Source: CAZJRB01 sp964547995 (GTDB lineage: Bacteria > Planctomycetota > Planctomycetia > Pirellulales > Thermoguttaceae). From it: a stretch of DNA of 64,000 bases. The position numbers and the translations under genes were made by a program. The notes beneath the pieces are model-generated. The model was not told where the DNA came from. It saw nothing but the letters and a program-made list of their open reading frames with translations, and ran no database searches. Shown piece after piece: positions 24,129-33,412 of the stretch (position 1 is the stretch's first letter; each line of letters opens with the position of its first letter). Where the stretch lies: the NCBI GenBank assembly GCA_964547995.1, contig CAZJRB010000008.1:1-64000 (forward strand), in the 5' to 3' direction.

Positions 24129-25088
24129 ATGGACAACCAACTCAATCGGCGTCAGATGATCACGCGAAGCGGCGTATGCCTTGGGGCGGGCGCGGCCGCG
24201 GTCACAACGGCCGCCGTGGCTGCGGGAAGTGAGAAGCAACGCGGCGGCGAGCCGTTTCGCTATTGCCTGAATACGGGCACGATCATGGGGCTGAAGCTGC
24301 CGCTGGACGAGGAGATCGACGTTGCGGCCAAGGCGGGCTACGACGGCATCGAGCCGTGGACCGGAAAGATCGACAAGTTCGTCGTCGGCGGCGGGTCGCT
24401 TCGGGACATCAAGAAGCGGCTCGACGACGCCGGGCTGGCCGTCGAGAGCGCGATCGGTTTCCCGCGCTGGGCCGTCGATGACAAAGAAAAACGGGCCGAA
24501 GGGCTCGAAAACATGCGCAAGGCGATGGACGCGGTTTCGCAGATCGGCGGCCGCCGGATCGCCGCACCGCCGGCCGGAATCAACCGGGTCGAGGGCATGG
24601 ACCTGCGGAAGGTCGCCGAGCGGTATCGGGCGGTGCTCGAACTTGGCGAGAAGATGGGCGTGGTGGCGCAACTGGAGATCTGGGGTTCGGCCAAGGCGCT
24701 CGGCACCGTGGCCGAAGCGGCGTTTGTGGCCATCGCCGCCAACCGGCCCGACGCGTGCCTGTTGCTCGACGCGTATCACATGTACAAGGGCGGCTCCGAT
24801 TTCGACGGGCTGAAGCTCTTAAACGGCGCGGCGATGCACTGCTTCCACATCAACGACTACCCGGCCGATCCGCCGCGAGAAACGATCGGCGATGCCGACC
24901 GCGTCTACCCCGGCGACGGCGTTGCCCCGCTGGGGACGATCCTCCGCGACCTCTACACGACCGGCTTCCGCGGGGCCCTTTCACTGGAGCTGTTCAACCG
25001 CACGTATTGGAAACAAGACGCGTTGACGATCGCCAAAACGGGCTTGGCAAAGACAAAAGCGGCGGTGAAAAAGGCACTGCGGGGTTAG
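24129..25088 (+). CDS. Tat-exported sugar phosphate isomerase/epimerase-like protein
   Basis: The 319-residue protein begins with a twin-arginine signal (LNRRQMITRSGVCLGAGAAA). The mature part is an AP endonuclease-family 2 / xylose isomerase-like TIM barrel with AAKAGYDGIEPW, IAAPPAGINRVEGM, metal-site strands CLLLDAYHMYKGG and HCFHINDYPADPPRE, and GALSLELFNRTYW near the end. Metal-binding His, Asp and Glu are in their usual places. Many such Tat-exported enzymes occur in planctomycetes and act on sugars or keto-sugars, possibly in the same pathway as DUF1080 proteins. An AAGGA site lies 8 bases before the ATG. Confidence 0.9.
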   Translation: MDNQLNRRQMITRSGVCLGAGAAAVTTAAVAAGSEKQRGGEPFRYCLNTGTIMGLKLPLDEEIDVAAKAGYDGIEPWTGKIDKFVVGGGSLRDIKKRLDDAGLAVESAIGFPRWAVDDKEKRAEGLENMRKAMDAVSQIGGRRIAAPPAGINRVEGMDLRKVAERYRAVLELGEKMGVVAQLEIWGSAKALGTVAEAAFVAIAANRPDACLLLDAYHMYKGGSDFDGLKLLNGAAMHCFHINDYPADPPRETIGDADRVYPGDGVAPLGTILRDLYTTGFRGALSLELFNRTYWKQDALTIAKTGLAKTKAAVKKALRG

Positions 25089-25172
25089 GGGATGTAGTAG
25101 CCGTGGGGAGGGAAACACATCACCGCCCCAACCATTTTCCCGAGGCGTGCTGTTGTGCCTTATTACGTCGAG

Positions 25173-26090
25173 TTACGTCGAGTCAAGTAGCCTTTCCAGT
25201 TCTGCAACGATCGCGAGGGCGGATTGCGCCTTCGGGGACGGGATGTTTGTTGCCTTTTGCACGCGCTGTTTCAAGCGTTCCAAGGCGGCACGTGCTTCGG
25301 CGTCCGTGCTGCTTTCTTGAAATGCCTTCAGGAACTGCCGCCAGTAGACGGTTTTAATGCCGCAGAGTTGCACATCGTCGAGTTTCTCCATGTACGCATC
25401 CATCATTCCGGTGCGGGCCAACCGGCCGAAATTGCCGCCGCCATCGGAATTCGGTTTGTCAAGGATTTGATCGGACTTCGTTGGATACGGAGAAACTCCT
25501 CCCGGGCTCTCAATGCCCGTGTCCTGTTTCGTTTCGCGGATGTGCTGCCAGTAGTAGTTCCGATATTCGGCCGCGTATCTTGCCGATTCGACAAATGGTT
25601 CGAAGAGGATCGGGGAACCGCTGATGACATTCCCCAACACCCACGGAACCACTACGATCAAATCCTGTTTGGCACACGCGGCCGCCGTCGTTTGAAACCT
25701 TAAGCTTGGTTCGGCCTCTTTCGCCAGCAAGTACCAACCTTTCAGTTCTATACCCAGAAGAACCTTGCCGCTTGACACCTTCTACAGAAGCACGTCGGGA
25801 AAGGTCTGTGCTTGTCTAGCGAAGGTGTACAGCGCGTACTTCTCATCGGGATCCCACGTGTTCCGTATGAGATTCAAGGTGCGTACCACCTGTTCTTCAA
25901 TCGTTGCCCCGAGCACCGTATTCAGCGTGTGGAGATCGGTTGCCATAATGCCGGCAATATGTGTTTCGGTACGGAAGTAGATCGGCAGACACGCGATCGC
26001 TTCGCGCACATCCTTGTACAGTTGATAATGTTCCCAGTCGGGCGCGGGCGGTTCTTTCGACGGGGCAACTGGTTTGCTTTGCTTCGTCAT
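25173..26090 (-). pseudogene. PD-(D/E)XK restriction endonuclease interrupted by an in-frame amber codon
   Basis: From the ATG at 26090 the frame gives 102 residues ending TFPDVLL, then TAG at 25782-25784. The same frame continues without a shift: KVSSGKVLLGIELKGWYLL and a further 185 residues to 25173. Read through the TAG, the 305-residue product has PD...ELK, a PD-(D/E)XK nuclease core with about 16 residues between Asp and Glu, as in type II restriction enzymes. The stop separates the two catalytic elements, so neither half should be active. A CAG to TAG change would explain it. The ATG overlaps the methyltransferase stop (ATGA), so the two genes are one restriction-modification operon. 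Confidence 0.75.
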
Positions 26091-27154
26091 GATGTGGCCA
26101 GCCTTTCTACCGCCGCGAGGTAAAACTCCGGAAGGATCTCGGCTCCGTGGTATCGACGCCGAAAATGGCGGGAGACAACCGCGCCGGGACACAACCCGCC
26201 GAACGGCTCCCAGACCACGTCGTGCTCGTCCGTGGATGCTCGAATCGTCAATTCGATGAACTTCAAGGGTTTCTGGCTTCCGTGCAGGCTGCGGAACTTG
26301 TACTTCATGCCGTTTCGCGTTCCCTGAATCCGTTCCGATCCGCTGACTTGCGGCTCGCGCCAGACATTCGTAATGCCTACGTCACAGTCGAACTTCGCCC
26401 GCAGTCTGGCCCACCGACAGCCGGAAATCGGGCGCTTCCCGTCCGTGCTGAAATAGGGCCGCCCTTTCGGGTCACCATGTTCGTTCGCGTACTTGGCCAG
26501 CTTCACGAAAGCATCCACAGGCGGGTAATACCAGAGATGGTCGGCGGTCAGGTATTTTCGTGTCGCCGCGTTGAGGACACCGCATGCTTCATTGGCCAAT
26601 CGCAATGGCAGGCCCGTTCGTTTCCACTCGTGCCGAAGCCATTGTTGCATGGTCAAGGATTGATTGCCGACTTGAAACGTTGCCGCCTTAACGTAATGGA
26701 CACAAACTTCGGTAACGACGGGGAACTTGCGCAGCGTCTGGCTGTTGGCATTGCCGGCGACGTGTCCGAGTCCTTTGTCCCAGATGTTACAGCAGCGGTA
26801 TTCCCAGCCGTTAGCGAGCAACAGAGGATGGACGGTAGCCCATCCCACTTCCGTGTTCCAGAACCACAGTGTTGTTTGCGGCGTGGAGAAGCTGCTCCAA
26901 GCCTTGATGTGAAGTTCATACCACTCAGCCAGGGATTCCGCCTTGTGGTTGTCGCCGGGAAAACCGCTAACGCCATACGGTCCGTCAGAGATAATGCAGG
27001 TCGGAGTGGGCCAATCCGCATACAAGTTCTCGGAGCGATCAAAGTGAATAGATACTTGATCGCGGGTGAAGTAGTCCCCAACCGCAGGTTCCTCCTCGTG
27101 GCCTTGCCATTGGGAAAACAAATGTCTCTGTGGTTTGCTCCCAATCTTGCTCAT
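26087..27154 (-). CDS. Site-specific DNA methyltransferase (N4/N6, beta class)
   Basis: The 355-residue protein has the N6_N4_Mtase architecture: motif IV SDGPYGVSGFPGDNH near residue 58, and the SAM-binding motif I late in the chain (VVWEPFGGLCPGAVV) after HGSQKPLKFIELTIRAS. This is the order of beta-class enzymes. DGPY in place of the common DPPY is a tolerated variant. It methylates adenine N6 or cytosine N4; the recognition site cannot be read. It is coupled by ATGA to the nuclease gene, so host protection would persist even with the nuclease broken. Lower GC than the surroundings suggests transfer. Confidence 0.88.
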   Translation of the reverse strand: MSKIGSKPQRHLFSQWQGHEEEPAVGDYFTRDQVSIHFDRSENLYADWPTPTCIISDGPYGVSGFPGDNHKAESLAEWYELHIKAWSSFSTPQTTLWFWNTEVGWATVHPLLLANGWEYRCCNIWDKGLGHVAGNANSQTLRKFPVVTEVCVHYVKAATFQVGNQSLTMQQWLRHEWKRTGLPLRLANEACGVLNAATRKYLTADHLWYYPPVDAFVKLAKYANEHGDPKGRPYFSTDGKRPISGCRWARLRAKFDCDVGITNVWREPQVSGSERIQGTRNGMKYKFRSLHGSQKPLKFIELTIRASTDEHDVVWEPFGGLCPGAVVSRHFRRRYHGAEILPEFYLAAVERLATS

Positions 27155-27395
27155 GGGCGAATCGTTTCTTCGTCGGATGGTCGAGTAGCCTATTCAGGCC
27201 ACCACTCTAATCTAAAACCACGGTTAGTGTATTAACCGTTCAGTTGGCTGTCAAGTTGCGAACGCACCCCATTACCCCTCGGGTGACGGGTTATGGTACA
27301 GCAGGCAAAGCACTTGACTACGGTTGCTCTGTCAGGTAGAAACCACCCCTAATCTGCGACTACAGGGGGCAGGTTGGGGTTGTGGGCGACCCGTC
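27155..27395. other. Intergenic region between the R-M operon and trmL
   Basis: No gene is seen in these 241 bases. It holds divergent start regions. TACCCCTCGGGTGACGGGTTA has some hairpin potential. I checked for a tRNA and found none. Confidence 0.35.
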
Positions 27396-27860
27396 ATGGG
27401 TGACCTGAGTTTTCATATCGTTCTGCACGAGCCGGAGATTCATTACAACACCGGGAGCGTCGGGCGGACGTGCGTTGCGTTGGGGGCGAAGCTTTGGCTG
27501 GTCCGGCCGCTGGGGTTCCGGCTCGATGACCGGCGGCTGCGCCGGGCGGGGCTCGACTATTGGGAATATCTCGATTGGGAAGTCGTCGACGATTGGGATG
27601 CCCTTATCAAGCGGCTCCCGGACCGGAGGCCGTGGCTCTTTACGAAGACGGCGACGCGGGTCTACACTGATGCCGCGTTCCGCCCGGGCGACGTGCTGGT
27701 CTTCGGCAGCGAGACCCGCGGCCTGCCGCAGTCGCTTCTGGATGGCAACACCGATCGCACGCTACGGATTCCCATTGACGAGAACGCCCGGAGCCTGAAC
27801 CTTTCGGTGAGCGTTGCCGTGGCCGCTTTCGAGGCGAAGCGGCAGTGCGAGGCGTCTTGA
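27396..27860 (+). CDS. trmL: tRNA (cytidine/uridine-34 2'-O)-methyltransferase
   Basis: TrmL methylates the wobble ribose of tRNA-Leu using SAM. The 154-residue protein is a minimal SPOUT enzyme: IVLHEPEIHYNTGSVGRTC at the start, LWLVRPLGF, the knot motif LVFGSETRGLP and the final RIPIDENARSLNLSVSVAVA. Length is normal for the family. The ATG at 27396 matches the usual start. The ribosome binding site is poor. It is a single gene facing the terminator of the next gene. Confidence 0.93.
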   Translation: MGDLSFHIVLHEPEIHYNTGSVGRTCVALGAKLWLVRPLGFRLDDRRLRRAGLDYWEYLDWEVVDDWDALIKRLPDRRPWLFTKTATRVYTDAAFRPGDVLVFGSETRGLPQSLLDGNTDRTLRIPIDENARSLNLSVSVAVAAFEAKRQCEAS

Positions 27861-27884
27861 CCGTCGAGATCCACAACCGCTTCC

Positions 27885-27926
27885 AAAAAAAGTGCCACCG
27901 GTGTCGAATAACGAGACCGGTGGCAC
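27885..27926 (-). terminator. Rho-independent terminator
   Basis: On the minus strand GTGCCACCGGT (27926-27916), a 13-base loop, ACCGGTGGCAC and then seven T form a textbook terminator. It ends the gene at 28002-28634 and would also meet transcripts from trmL. Confidence 0.75.
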
Positions 27927-28001
27927 CTCGAGAACGGAAGATTCCGGGAATGATGTTTTTTCGTCGGGCCGCGCCGAAGCGGCGATGGTTTCCTCTCGTG
28001 T

Positions 28002-28634
28002 TCAGTAGGTCCAGACAAAATCCGCTTTGAAGGTGAGCCGGTCGCGGGGAGCGCCGAAGCGTTCGGCCGGCCGTGCGGCCCTGTGGTGCGGGCCGTTGAA
28101 GTGAACGGTCATTCGCCGGGCGCTGGCGATTGCCCGATCGATCCAGCCGACGTGATGAACCCGGCCGGAACGGCAAGACGGCGAGGCCGGCACTTCAGGA
28201 GCCTTCCGCGGCGCTACTGAAGGCGCCGGCGGAGGCGGCAAGGACGAATGCGCCTCCGCCGGCGTCTGAACAACCGATTCACCATCCGGAACGAGCACAG
28301 CGAGGCCCCGGACCCCGTTGCCCGTCTGTTCCGAAAATGCGGCCGGCGTCGTCGCCGGATCGGGATACACGATGCGGGCCGGAACGGCAATCGCCCTGTT
28401 CCAGACCCCGCTTTTGAACACATCGTCTGGCATCGGCGGCATCTTCGATTCTCCCTGAACGGGCGACGATGCCATGTGATGGTACGAGACACCGACAAGA
28501 CACGGTCGGGACGCCACAAGCTGGACATTGTGGCGGCCTGCACCGGGCCTCTTCTCTTCGGCCCGGCCCCCACTGCCGGAAAGGAGCCCCAGCACAATGA
28601 AGGTGACCGGCAGTCTCCATCGCCACTCGTTCAT
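28002..28634 (-). CDS. Secreted Pro/Ala-rich protein of unknown function
   Basis: The 210-residue protein has a signal peptide (LPVTFIVLGLLSGSGGRAE). The mature part has a Pro/Ala-rich middle (LPPPPAPSVAPRKAPEVPA) and a basic end. No family was recognised. The well-formed terminator 75 bases past its stop supports it being a real transcription unit. Confidence 0.6.
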   Translation of the reverse strand: MNEWRWRLPVTFIVLGLLSGSGGRAEEKRPGAGRHNVQLVASRPCLVGVSYHHMASSPVQGESKMPPMPDDVFKSGVWNRAIAVPARIVYPDPATTPAAFSEQTGNGVRGLAVLVPDGESVVQTPAEAHSSLPPPPAPSVAPRKAPEVPASPSCRSGRVHHVGWIDRAIASARRMTVHFNGPHHRAARPAERFGAPRDRLTFKADFVWTY

Positions 28635-28961
28635 CCGCTACTCCCTCGTCCGATACCACGTCAAACGGTAGATTGCCCCGTCTGTAGACGCGAATGATTC
28701 GCAACACCGTTGCGATCCGTACAATACTTCGGAGTGTTGCAACGCGGACATTCAGTTCCCACGCTACACGCCGGAGAACCGGCATTTTGCAAAAAATGAG
28801 CCGCAGGCTGCCCAGATTAACACGGAGCCGTTAAAATGGGGCGACCATGCGGCCGAAAATTCTGCCCAAGCGAAACAGGGCTCCAAACTGGAAAAGACCC
28901 CGGGTTCAGGAAATCGGGAATGTTTGCCGGATTCGCCGCGTCTGATATACTGGGGTGGGGG
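28635..28961. other. Intergenic region, no gene seen
   Basis: This stretch upstream of both the secreted protein gene (minus) and the LRR gene (plus) has no supportable coding region. The ribosome binding site of the leftward gene (GAGGGAG) is at its left edge. Confidence 0.3.
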
Positions 28962-29073
28962 CTAGTACCCCATTGCATTTGATTTTGTACGTTGGCCCTC
29001 CGAGGCCGGCGCGGTTTGTCGACGGCTTCGGAGAGCCATCGTACTGACAGTTTCAAGTGACATGGGGTACTAG
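28962..29073. repeat. 112-bp inverted repeat element
   Basis: CTAGTACCCCAT (28962-28973) and ATGGGGTACTAG (29062-29073) are perfect ends. Inner arms 28987-29008 and 29023-29044 are imperfect inverted copies around GTACG...GGCC. The terminal symmetry looks like a small MITE. It lies 62 bases before the LRR lipoprotein start. Confidence 0.7.
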
Positions 29074-29135
29074 GGATTAGGGGCTAGGGATTGGGGGCGG
29101 GGGGTTTTCTGCGCAGTTTTGCACCGGAGATTTCC

Positions 29136-29768
29136 ATGAAATGTCGCGTCCTTGCCGTGTTTTTGCTCACACCGCTGTTGTCCGTTTTGGGATGTCAACG
29201 CGGTGATGATCCGCAGCTTGGTGGCGATCCGCAACTCGGCAAAGATCCCTCGGGTATCGCGGGTTCTGAAAATGCGGGTAACAGTGGGGTAGGGAGGGGC
29301 GTCGGGCAGGAGACTCCGCCGGTTGTTGAAGATCCCGTTACCACGATCGAGAAACGGGGCGGTAGAATCATGCCCGAGGCCGGCAGGCCGAAGACCGTCA
29401 CGCTCGCCGACACCCAGGTCACCGACGCCGAGTTGGCCCTGCTGGCCAAGCTGCCCGCGCTCGAAGGGGTCAATCTCTTCCGCACCGAAACCACCGACGC
29501 AGGCCTCGCACACCTCGCCGGGCTGACGAACCTGAAATGGCTCTCTCTTGCCGAGACCCCGATCAGCGACGCCGGGCTCGCCCATTTGTCGAACCTCGAC
29601 GGCCTCGAATCGCTCGACCTCGAGGGCACCGCCGTTACGGATAAGGGCCTGGAACATCTCACGGGGCTGAAGAGCCTCACCTGGCTGAATGTTGCAGCCA
29701 CGAAGGTCACCGAAATCGGGGTGGAGGACTTGCAGAAGGAGCTGCCCCGCTTGAAGGTCGAACGGTAG
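29136..29768 (+). CDS. Leucine-rich repeat lipoprotein
   Basis: The 210-residue protein has a lipoprotein signal (LLTPLLSVLGC). After a Gly/Asp-rich linker come about five 23-24-residue leucine-rich repeats of the planctomycete type: LADTQVTDAELALLAKLPAL, ETTDAGLAHLAGLTNL, ETPISDAGLAHLSNLDGL, GTAVTDKGLEHLTGLKSL. Such repeats mediate protein-protein contacts; a partner is not evident. The short direct repeat GDDPQLG/GDPQLG follows the Cys. A small inverted-repeat element lies just upstream. Confidence 0.85.
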   Translation: MKCRVLAVFLLTPLLSVLGCQRGDDPQLGGDPQLGKDPSGIAGSENAGNSGVGRGVGQETPPVVEDPVTTIEKRGGRIMPEAGRPKTVTLADTQVTDAELALLAKLPALEGVNLFRTETTDAGLAHLAGLTNLKWLSLAETPISDAGLAHLSNLDGLESLDLEGTAVTDKGLEHLTGLKSLTWLNVAATKVTEIGVEDLQKELPRLKVER

Positions 29769-29932
29769 CGACGGCACCAAACGTGCAGGAGTCGGTGCGG
29801 CGGGCTTCCAATGGCACGGATTGTTCACAGACCGGCGGGAAGCAGCCGAATCCGGGATAGTGGCATCCCACGGTCGATTCGGGTATTCTTGTAGTCGTGC
29901 GTATTGCCAAATCCCGCAGGAGGTAACTTCCA

Positions 29933-32596
29933 ATGACAGGTAACCCCCACTCGCCGACACGCCGTTCTTGCCCGTTTGGTTGGATTCTTCCGTCGGTCGC
30001 GATCGCTCTTTCGACTGCGACCTGGTCGCTCTCGGCGGAAGAGCCGTTCGACTACTTCCGCAACTCGTACAACGTGATCGGGCTTAAGGATTACCGCCAC
30101 GGGACGCGGGTGACGCCCGAGAACAGGCTGCTGTTGGCCGACAAGGGCACGGTCGAGATCCGCTTCGGCCGGGACCTGACCCCGCTGAGCCGCCGCCAGA
30201 CAAAGACGCTCCTGGACGGCTGGATGCCAATCATTTTGCTAAACGCCGGCGACGGCCCGATCCGCTACGATTTCACCCTCTGGGCCACCCCGCTGCCGAA
30301 CGTGAAGGACTGGCGCAAGGCGTTCGATTGGCCCACCGAGGGCGAGAATTTCCTGAACTGGATTACCGTCAAGGCAACCAACACCGGGGCCGCCGAACTC
30401 GAAGCCAAAGTCGAAATCGAGGAGACCAGGCCCTCCGCCAAGGCGGCTCACGCGATGGCCTGGTCGCTCGGGCCCGGCGAGAGCGCGCAGCGGTGTGTGC
30501 GGATTCCTTTCAGCCCGGTCGACGACGCGGCCGGCTTCGCCAAGGAAGATCCCAAGACGTGGCTGAAGCGGACGGCCGACTATTGGCGCAGCGTGATGGC
30601 CCCCACCGCACGGATTGAAGTACCCTGCCGAAAAACGAACGAGGCCCTGCTGGCCGCGCACGTCTGCCAGCTTATCGCCAACGACCACGGCGAGGTCCAC
30701 GGCGGCGAGGGCTTCTACGACGAGTTCTATATCCGCGACGGGGCCTACCAGGTCATGGAGCTGGAAGAGGCCGGCCTGAGCGACGCCGCCCGAAAGGCCG
30801 TCGAGCTCTATCTCCGCCGCCAGCGGCCCGACGGTCGGTTCGAGTCGCAGCGGGGACAGTTCGACGCCAACGGCCAGGCCGTCTGGACCCTGTGGCAATA
30901 CTACAAGATCACCGGCGACCGAAAGTGGCTCGAAGAGGTATATCCGAAGATGCGCAAGGCCGTGGACTGGACGATCAAGGCCTGCAAGCAGGCGCCGTCC
31001 AATTCACCGTATGCCGGGGTGCTTCCGGCCGCGCCCGCCGATGGCGAATGCCTTTGGGACGGCAAACACCACATCGTCGGCTACGACCTGTGGAACCTTC
31101 GCGGGATGCTCTGCACGGCCGACGCCGCCCGGGCGCTCGGCAAAGAAGACGAGGCAAAGGAGTTGCTCCGCGAGGCCAAGAAGTACCGGGCCGCCATCGA
31201 CGCGGCCTGGAAGAAGACGGGCCTGGCCCATTTCCCGCCGAGTTGGGAGAAGGCCGGCACGCACTGGGGAGACACCGAAACCCTCTGGCCCACCGAGATT
31301 TTTCCCCGCGACGACGCCCGCGTCGCCGCGCTGAGCGACCACGTCCGCCGCGAATTCGGCGGCGGATACATCGAGGGCATCATCCAGTGGCGCGGCCGGT
31401 GGGGTGAACCGGGGCCTGCCCCGGCGATCCATCCCTACATGGGCGCCTATACTACCATGGCCGATCTCGTCCGCGGCCGCCACGAGCAAGTCGTCGAGGA
31501 CTTCTACTGGTACCTGTTGCATTCGACCGCCGCCCACGCCTTTCCCGAAGGCATTTTCTACAAGCGGCGGTTCGCCTGGAGCAACACGATCCCGCACGTC
31601 ACCGGGGCCTGCAACTTCGCCCTGATGCTCCGGCACATGCTGGTCCACGAGGCTGGCGACGAGCTGCACCTGCTACCCGCCATACCCGATTGGTGGCTCG
31701 GCGAAGGGCAGGAAATCCGCGTCGAGCGGCTCCCAACCCACTTCGGTCCGATGGGCCTGACGGTTCGCGGCACGCCGGCCGGAGTCAAGGTCGAGTTGCA
31801 GCGGCCGACCCGCGAGCCGCCGAAACGGATCGTCCTCCATCTGCCCAAGTCGCGGCCGTTGGTCGGTTCGCTCGAAGGTGTGGAAGTCGTCTCGCGGCCC
31901 GACCAGAAGAAGCGGTGGGATTTCCCCACCGTCGTGAAGCTCTACACCGACGAGGCCGGATCGCTGTTCCGGCCGATCGAAGGGCTGGTCTCGCTGCCGA
32001 TCAAGCCACCCCTGGCCGCCGATCGCTGCGCGATGCTCGACCTGGCGCCGCTGGCCAATACCGATCCGTTTACCGCGCCGTTCGGCGTCGAGAAGCCGGG
32101 CAAGTTCCTGTTCACCGGCCTGGCAACCGGCGTCCGCACGGTCGGCGGCGTGCCGTTTCGGATCATCGATCCTTCTGCGAACAACGGCCGCGGGCTCGTC
32201 GTCCTCCATTCGCCCAACGCGCCGAAGAACCGCAAGTGGCCCAGCGAGGTCGAGATCCCCGTGGGGGAGAAGGGCAAACGGCTTTTCTTCCTCGGCAATG
32301 TCCACGGCTGGGCTTCGCACGACCCGGGCACGGGCCCGTGGGGGGCGGTCGCCGAGTACGTCATCCACTATGCCGACGGCAAGACACAGACCGCGCCGCT
32401 TATTACCGGCCGCACCGCCGACGAATGGGCCTTGCCGCCCGAAGCCTCCGAAGTCTTCGCCGGGCTCAAGGGCCAACCGTGGCACCTGAACGTCCTGGGC
32501 GTAAAACTCCGCCCCACCCCCGTCAAAAAAATCATCTTCCGCGACCTCGGCACCCCCGCCGCGCCCGTCTTGGCCGGAGTGACACTGGAGAAATGA
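29933..32596 (+). CDS. Large secreted six-hairpin glycosidase-like protein
   Basis: The 887-residue protein has an N-terminal signal (WILPSVAIALSTATWSLSAEE), an N-terminal beta-sandwich (to about 230), an (alpha/alpha)6 barrel (about 235-590) and a C-terminal beta region. The barrel has GGEGFYDEFYIRDGAYQVME, YLRRQRPDGRFES, GQAVWTLWQYYKITGDRKW and THWGDTETLWPTEIFP, typical of GH15/GH63/GH78-like enzymes; Asp and Glu in these segments are the likely catalytic acids. It should cleave alpha-linked glycans or rhamnosides outside the cytoplasm. A strong site (GGAGGTAA) precedes the ATG. It is a single gene. Confidence 0.85.
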   Translation: MTGNPHSPTRRSCPFGWILPSVAIALSTATWSLSAEEPFDYFRNSYNVIGLKDYRHGTRVTPENRLLLADKGTVEIRFGRDLTPLSRRQTKTLLDGWMPIILLNAGDGPIRYDFTLWATPLPNVKDWRKAFDWPTEGENFLNWITVKATNTGAAELEAKVEIEETRPSAKAAHAMAWSLGPGESAQRCVRIPFSPVDDAAGFAKEDPKTWLKRTADYWRSVMAPTARIEVPCRKTNEALLAAHVCQLIANDHGEVHGGEGFYDEFYIRDGAYQVMELEEAGLSDAARKAVELYLRRQRPDGRFESQRGQFDANGQAVWTLWQYYKITGDRKWLEEVYPKMRKAVDWTIKACKQAPSNSPYAGVLPAAPADGECLWDGKHHIVGYDLWNLRGMLCTADAARALGKEDEAKELLREAKKYRAAIDAAWKKTGLAHFPPSWEKAGTHWGDTETLWPTEIFPRDDARVAALSDHVRREFGGGYIEGIIQWRGRWGEPGPAPAIHPYMGAYTTMADLVRGRHEQVVEDFYWYLLHSTAAHAFPEGIFYKRRFAWSNTIPHVTGACNFALMLRHMLVHEAGDELHLLPAIPDWWLGEGQEIRVERLPTHFGPMGLTVRGTPAGVKVELQRPTREPPKRIVLHLPKSRPLVGSLEGVEVVSRPDQKKRWDFPTVVKLYTDEAGSLFRPIEGLVSLPIKPPLAADRCAMLDLAPLANTDPFTAPFGVEKPGKFLFTGLATGVRTVGGVPFRIIDPSANNGRGLVVLHSPNAPKNRKWPSEVEIPVGEKGKRLFFLGNVHGWASHDPGTGPWGAVAEYVIHYADGKTQTAPLITGRTADEWALPPEASEVFAGLKGQPWHLNVLGVKLRPTPVKKIIFRDLGTPAAPVLAGVTLEK

Positions 32597-32612
32597 ACCG
32601 GGCACCCGTTCG

Positions 32613-33290
32613 TTATGAACTATCCGAACTTGGTACCCCCGCAAGACGAAGGAAGGCTGTCAGCCGCTGCCGTCTCTCGGCTGTCCACCCGCAGGCGACG
32701 CGTTCCCGACGCCCAGGCAATTCGAGAATCACGGCAGGCCCGTTTAGGATGAAAGTCATTCGCAGTTGTGAATCCTGTCGAACCTTTCCGCAGTACCAAC
32801 GCAGACTGTCCAGCGTGTACGAGTGTCTTTGTGTAGTAGTCTTCAGCCCGCGGCCAACAAACACTTGACCGCCCTCAAATCGCACCGTGGGCAGCATTCG
32901 CCGCGTCATCCATAGATACGGTGGAATTTGTATCAATCCTGCCAACAGGCCGATCATAAGCCCACCGAGAATCCCCACAAACAAGCCAAAAACACCCTCC
33001 GACTGAAAGGCAGCGGCAGCCATTGCCAATCCCAGAATCAGGCCCAACCCAAGATAAAACACCGCGTGATGTTTTGCGATGCGCACTGGCTCGTACGGAG
33101 CGGTTTCTTCGAGTTGCGGGTGAAGACGCGCAAACTCGAACAGACCTGGACAGCCGGCCTCGAGGCACTGCCTGCAATACGCCTTCCCATCCCAGAGAGC
33201 AGCAACGGCGTCGTCATCCGACTCTCTCAAGCATGCATTGCATTTCACGGACCAGCTACTCCGCGCGGCCAACGGGTTCTTGGCCGACAT
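32613..33290 (-). CDS. Membrane protein with CxxC zinc-ribbon pair
   Basis: The 225-residue protein has CNACL and YCRQCLEAGC near the N-terminus, consistent with a zinc ribbon, then two transmembrane helices (AVFYLGLGLILGLAMAAAAF and FGLFVGILGGLMIGLLAGLI) and a cytoplasmic beta domain of about 95 residues. Its design is like that of the protein at 23372-24085. The ATG at 33290 was preferred to a GTG at 33305. Function unknown. Confidence 0.7.
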   Translation of the reverse strand: MSAKNPLAARSSWSVKCNACLRESDDDAVAALWDGKAYCRQCLEAGCPGLFEFARLHPQLEETAPYEPVRIAKHHAVFYLGLGLILGLAMAAAAFQSEGVFGLFVGILGGLMIGLLAGLIQIPPYLWMTRRMLPTVRFEGGQVFVGRGLKTTTQRHSYTLDSLRWYCGKVRQDSQLRMTFILNGPAVILELPGRRERVACGWTAERRQRLTAFLRLAGVPSSDSS

Positions 33291-33334
33291 TGCGTTTATT
33301 GGCACTCTACGTGAGTCCTAATCGAGTCCTAATC

Positions 33335-33389
33335 GGGACAGTCACCCATTTTCTGGTGACGATTTTTTCCAACATCGGTGCCTGTCCCC
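33335..33389. repeat. REPIN-like hairpin, GGGACAGTCACC...GGTGCCTGTCCC
   Basis: Inverted 12-base arms at 33335-33346 and 33378-33389 with one mismatch. CATTTTC follows the left arm. The short direct repeat GAGTCCTAATCG precedes it (33312-33334). Confidence 0.65.
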
Positions 33390-33412
33390 CTGCTTGGATT
33401 TCCGGCCCCGTG

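Noticed and set aside
27155..27395. tRNA gene near trmL
   Set aside because: No T-loop GGTTCGA-type sequence and no four-stem fold could be drawn.
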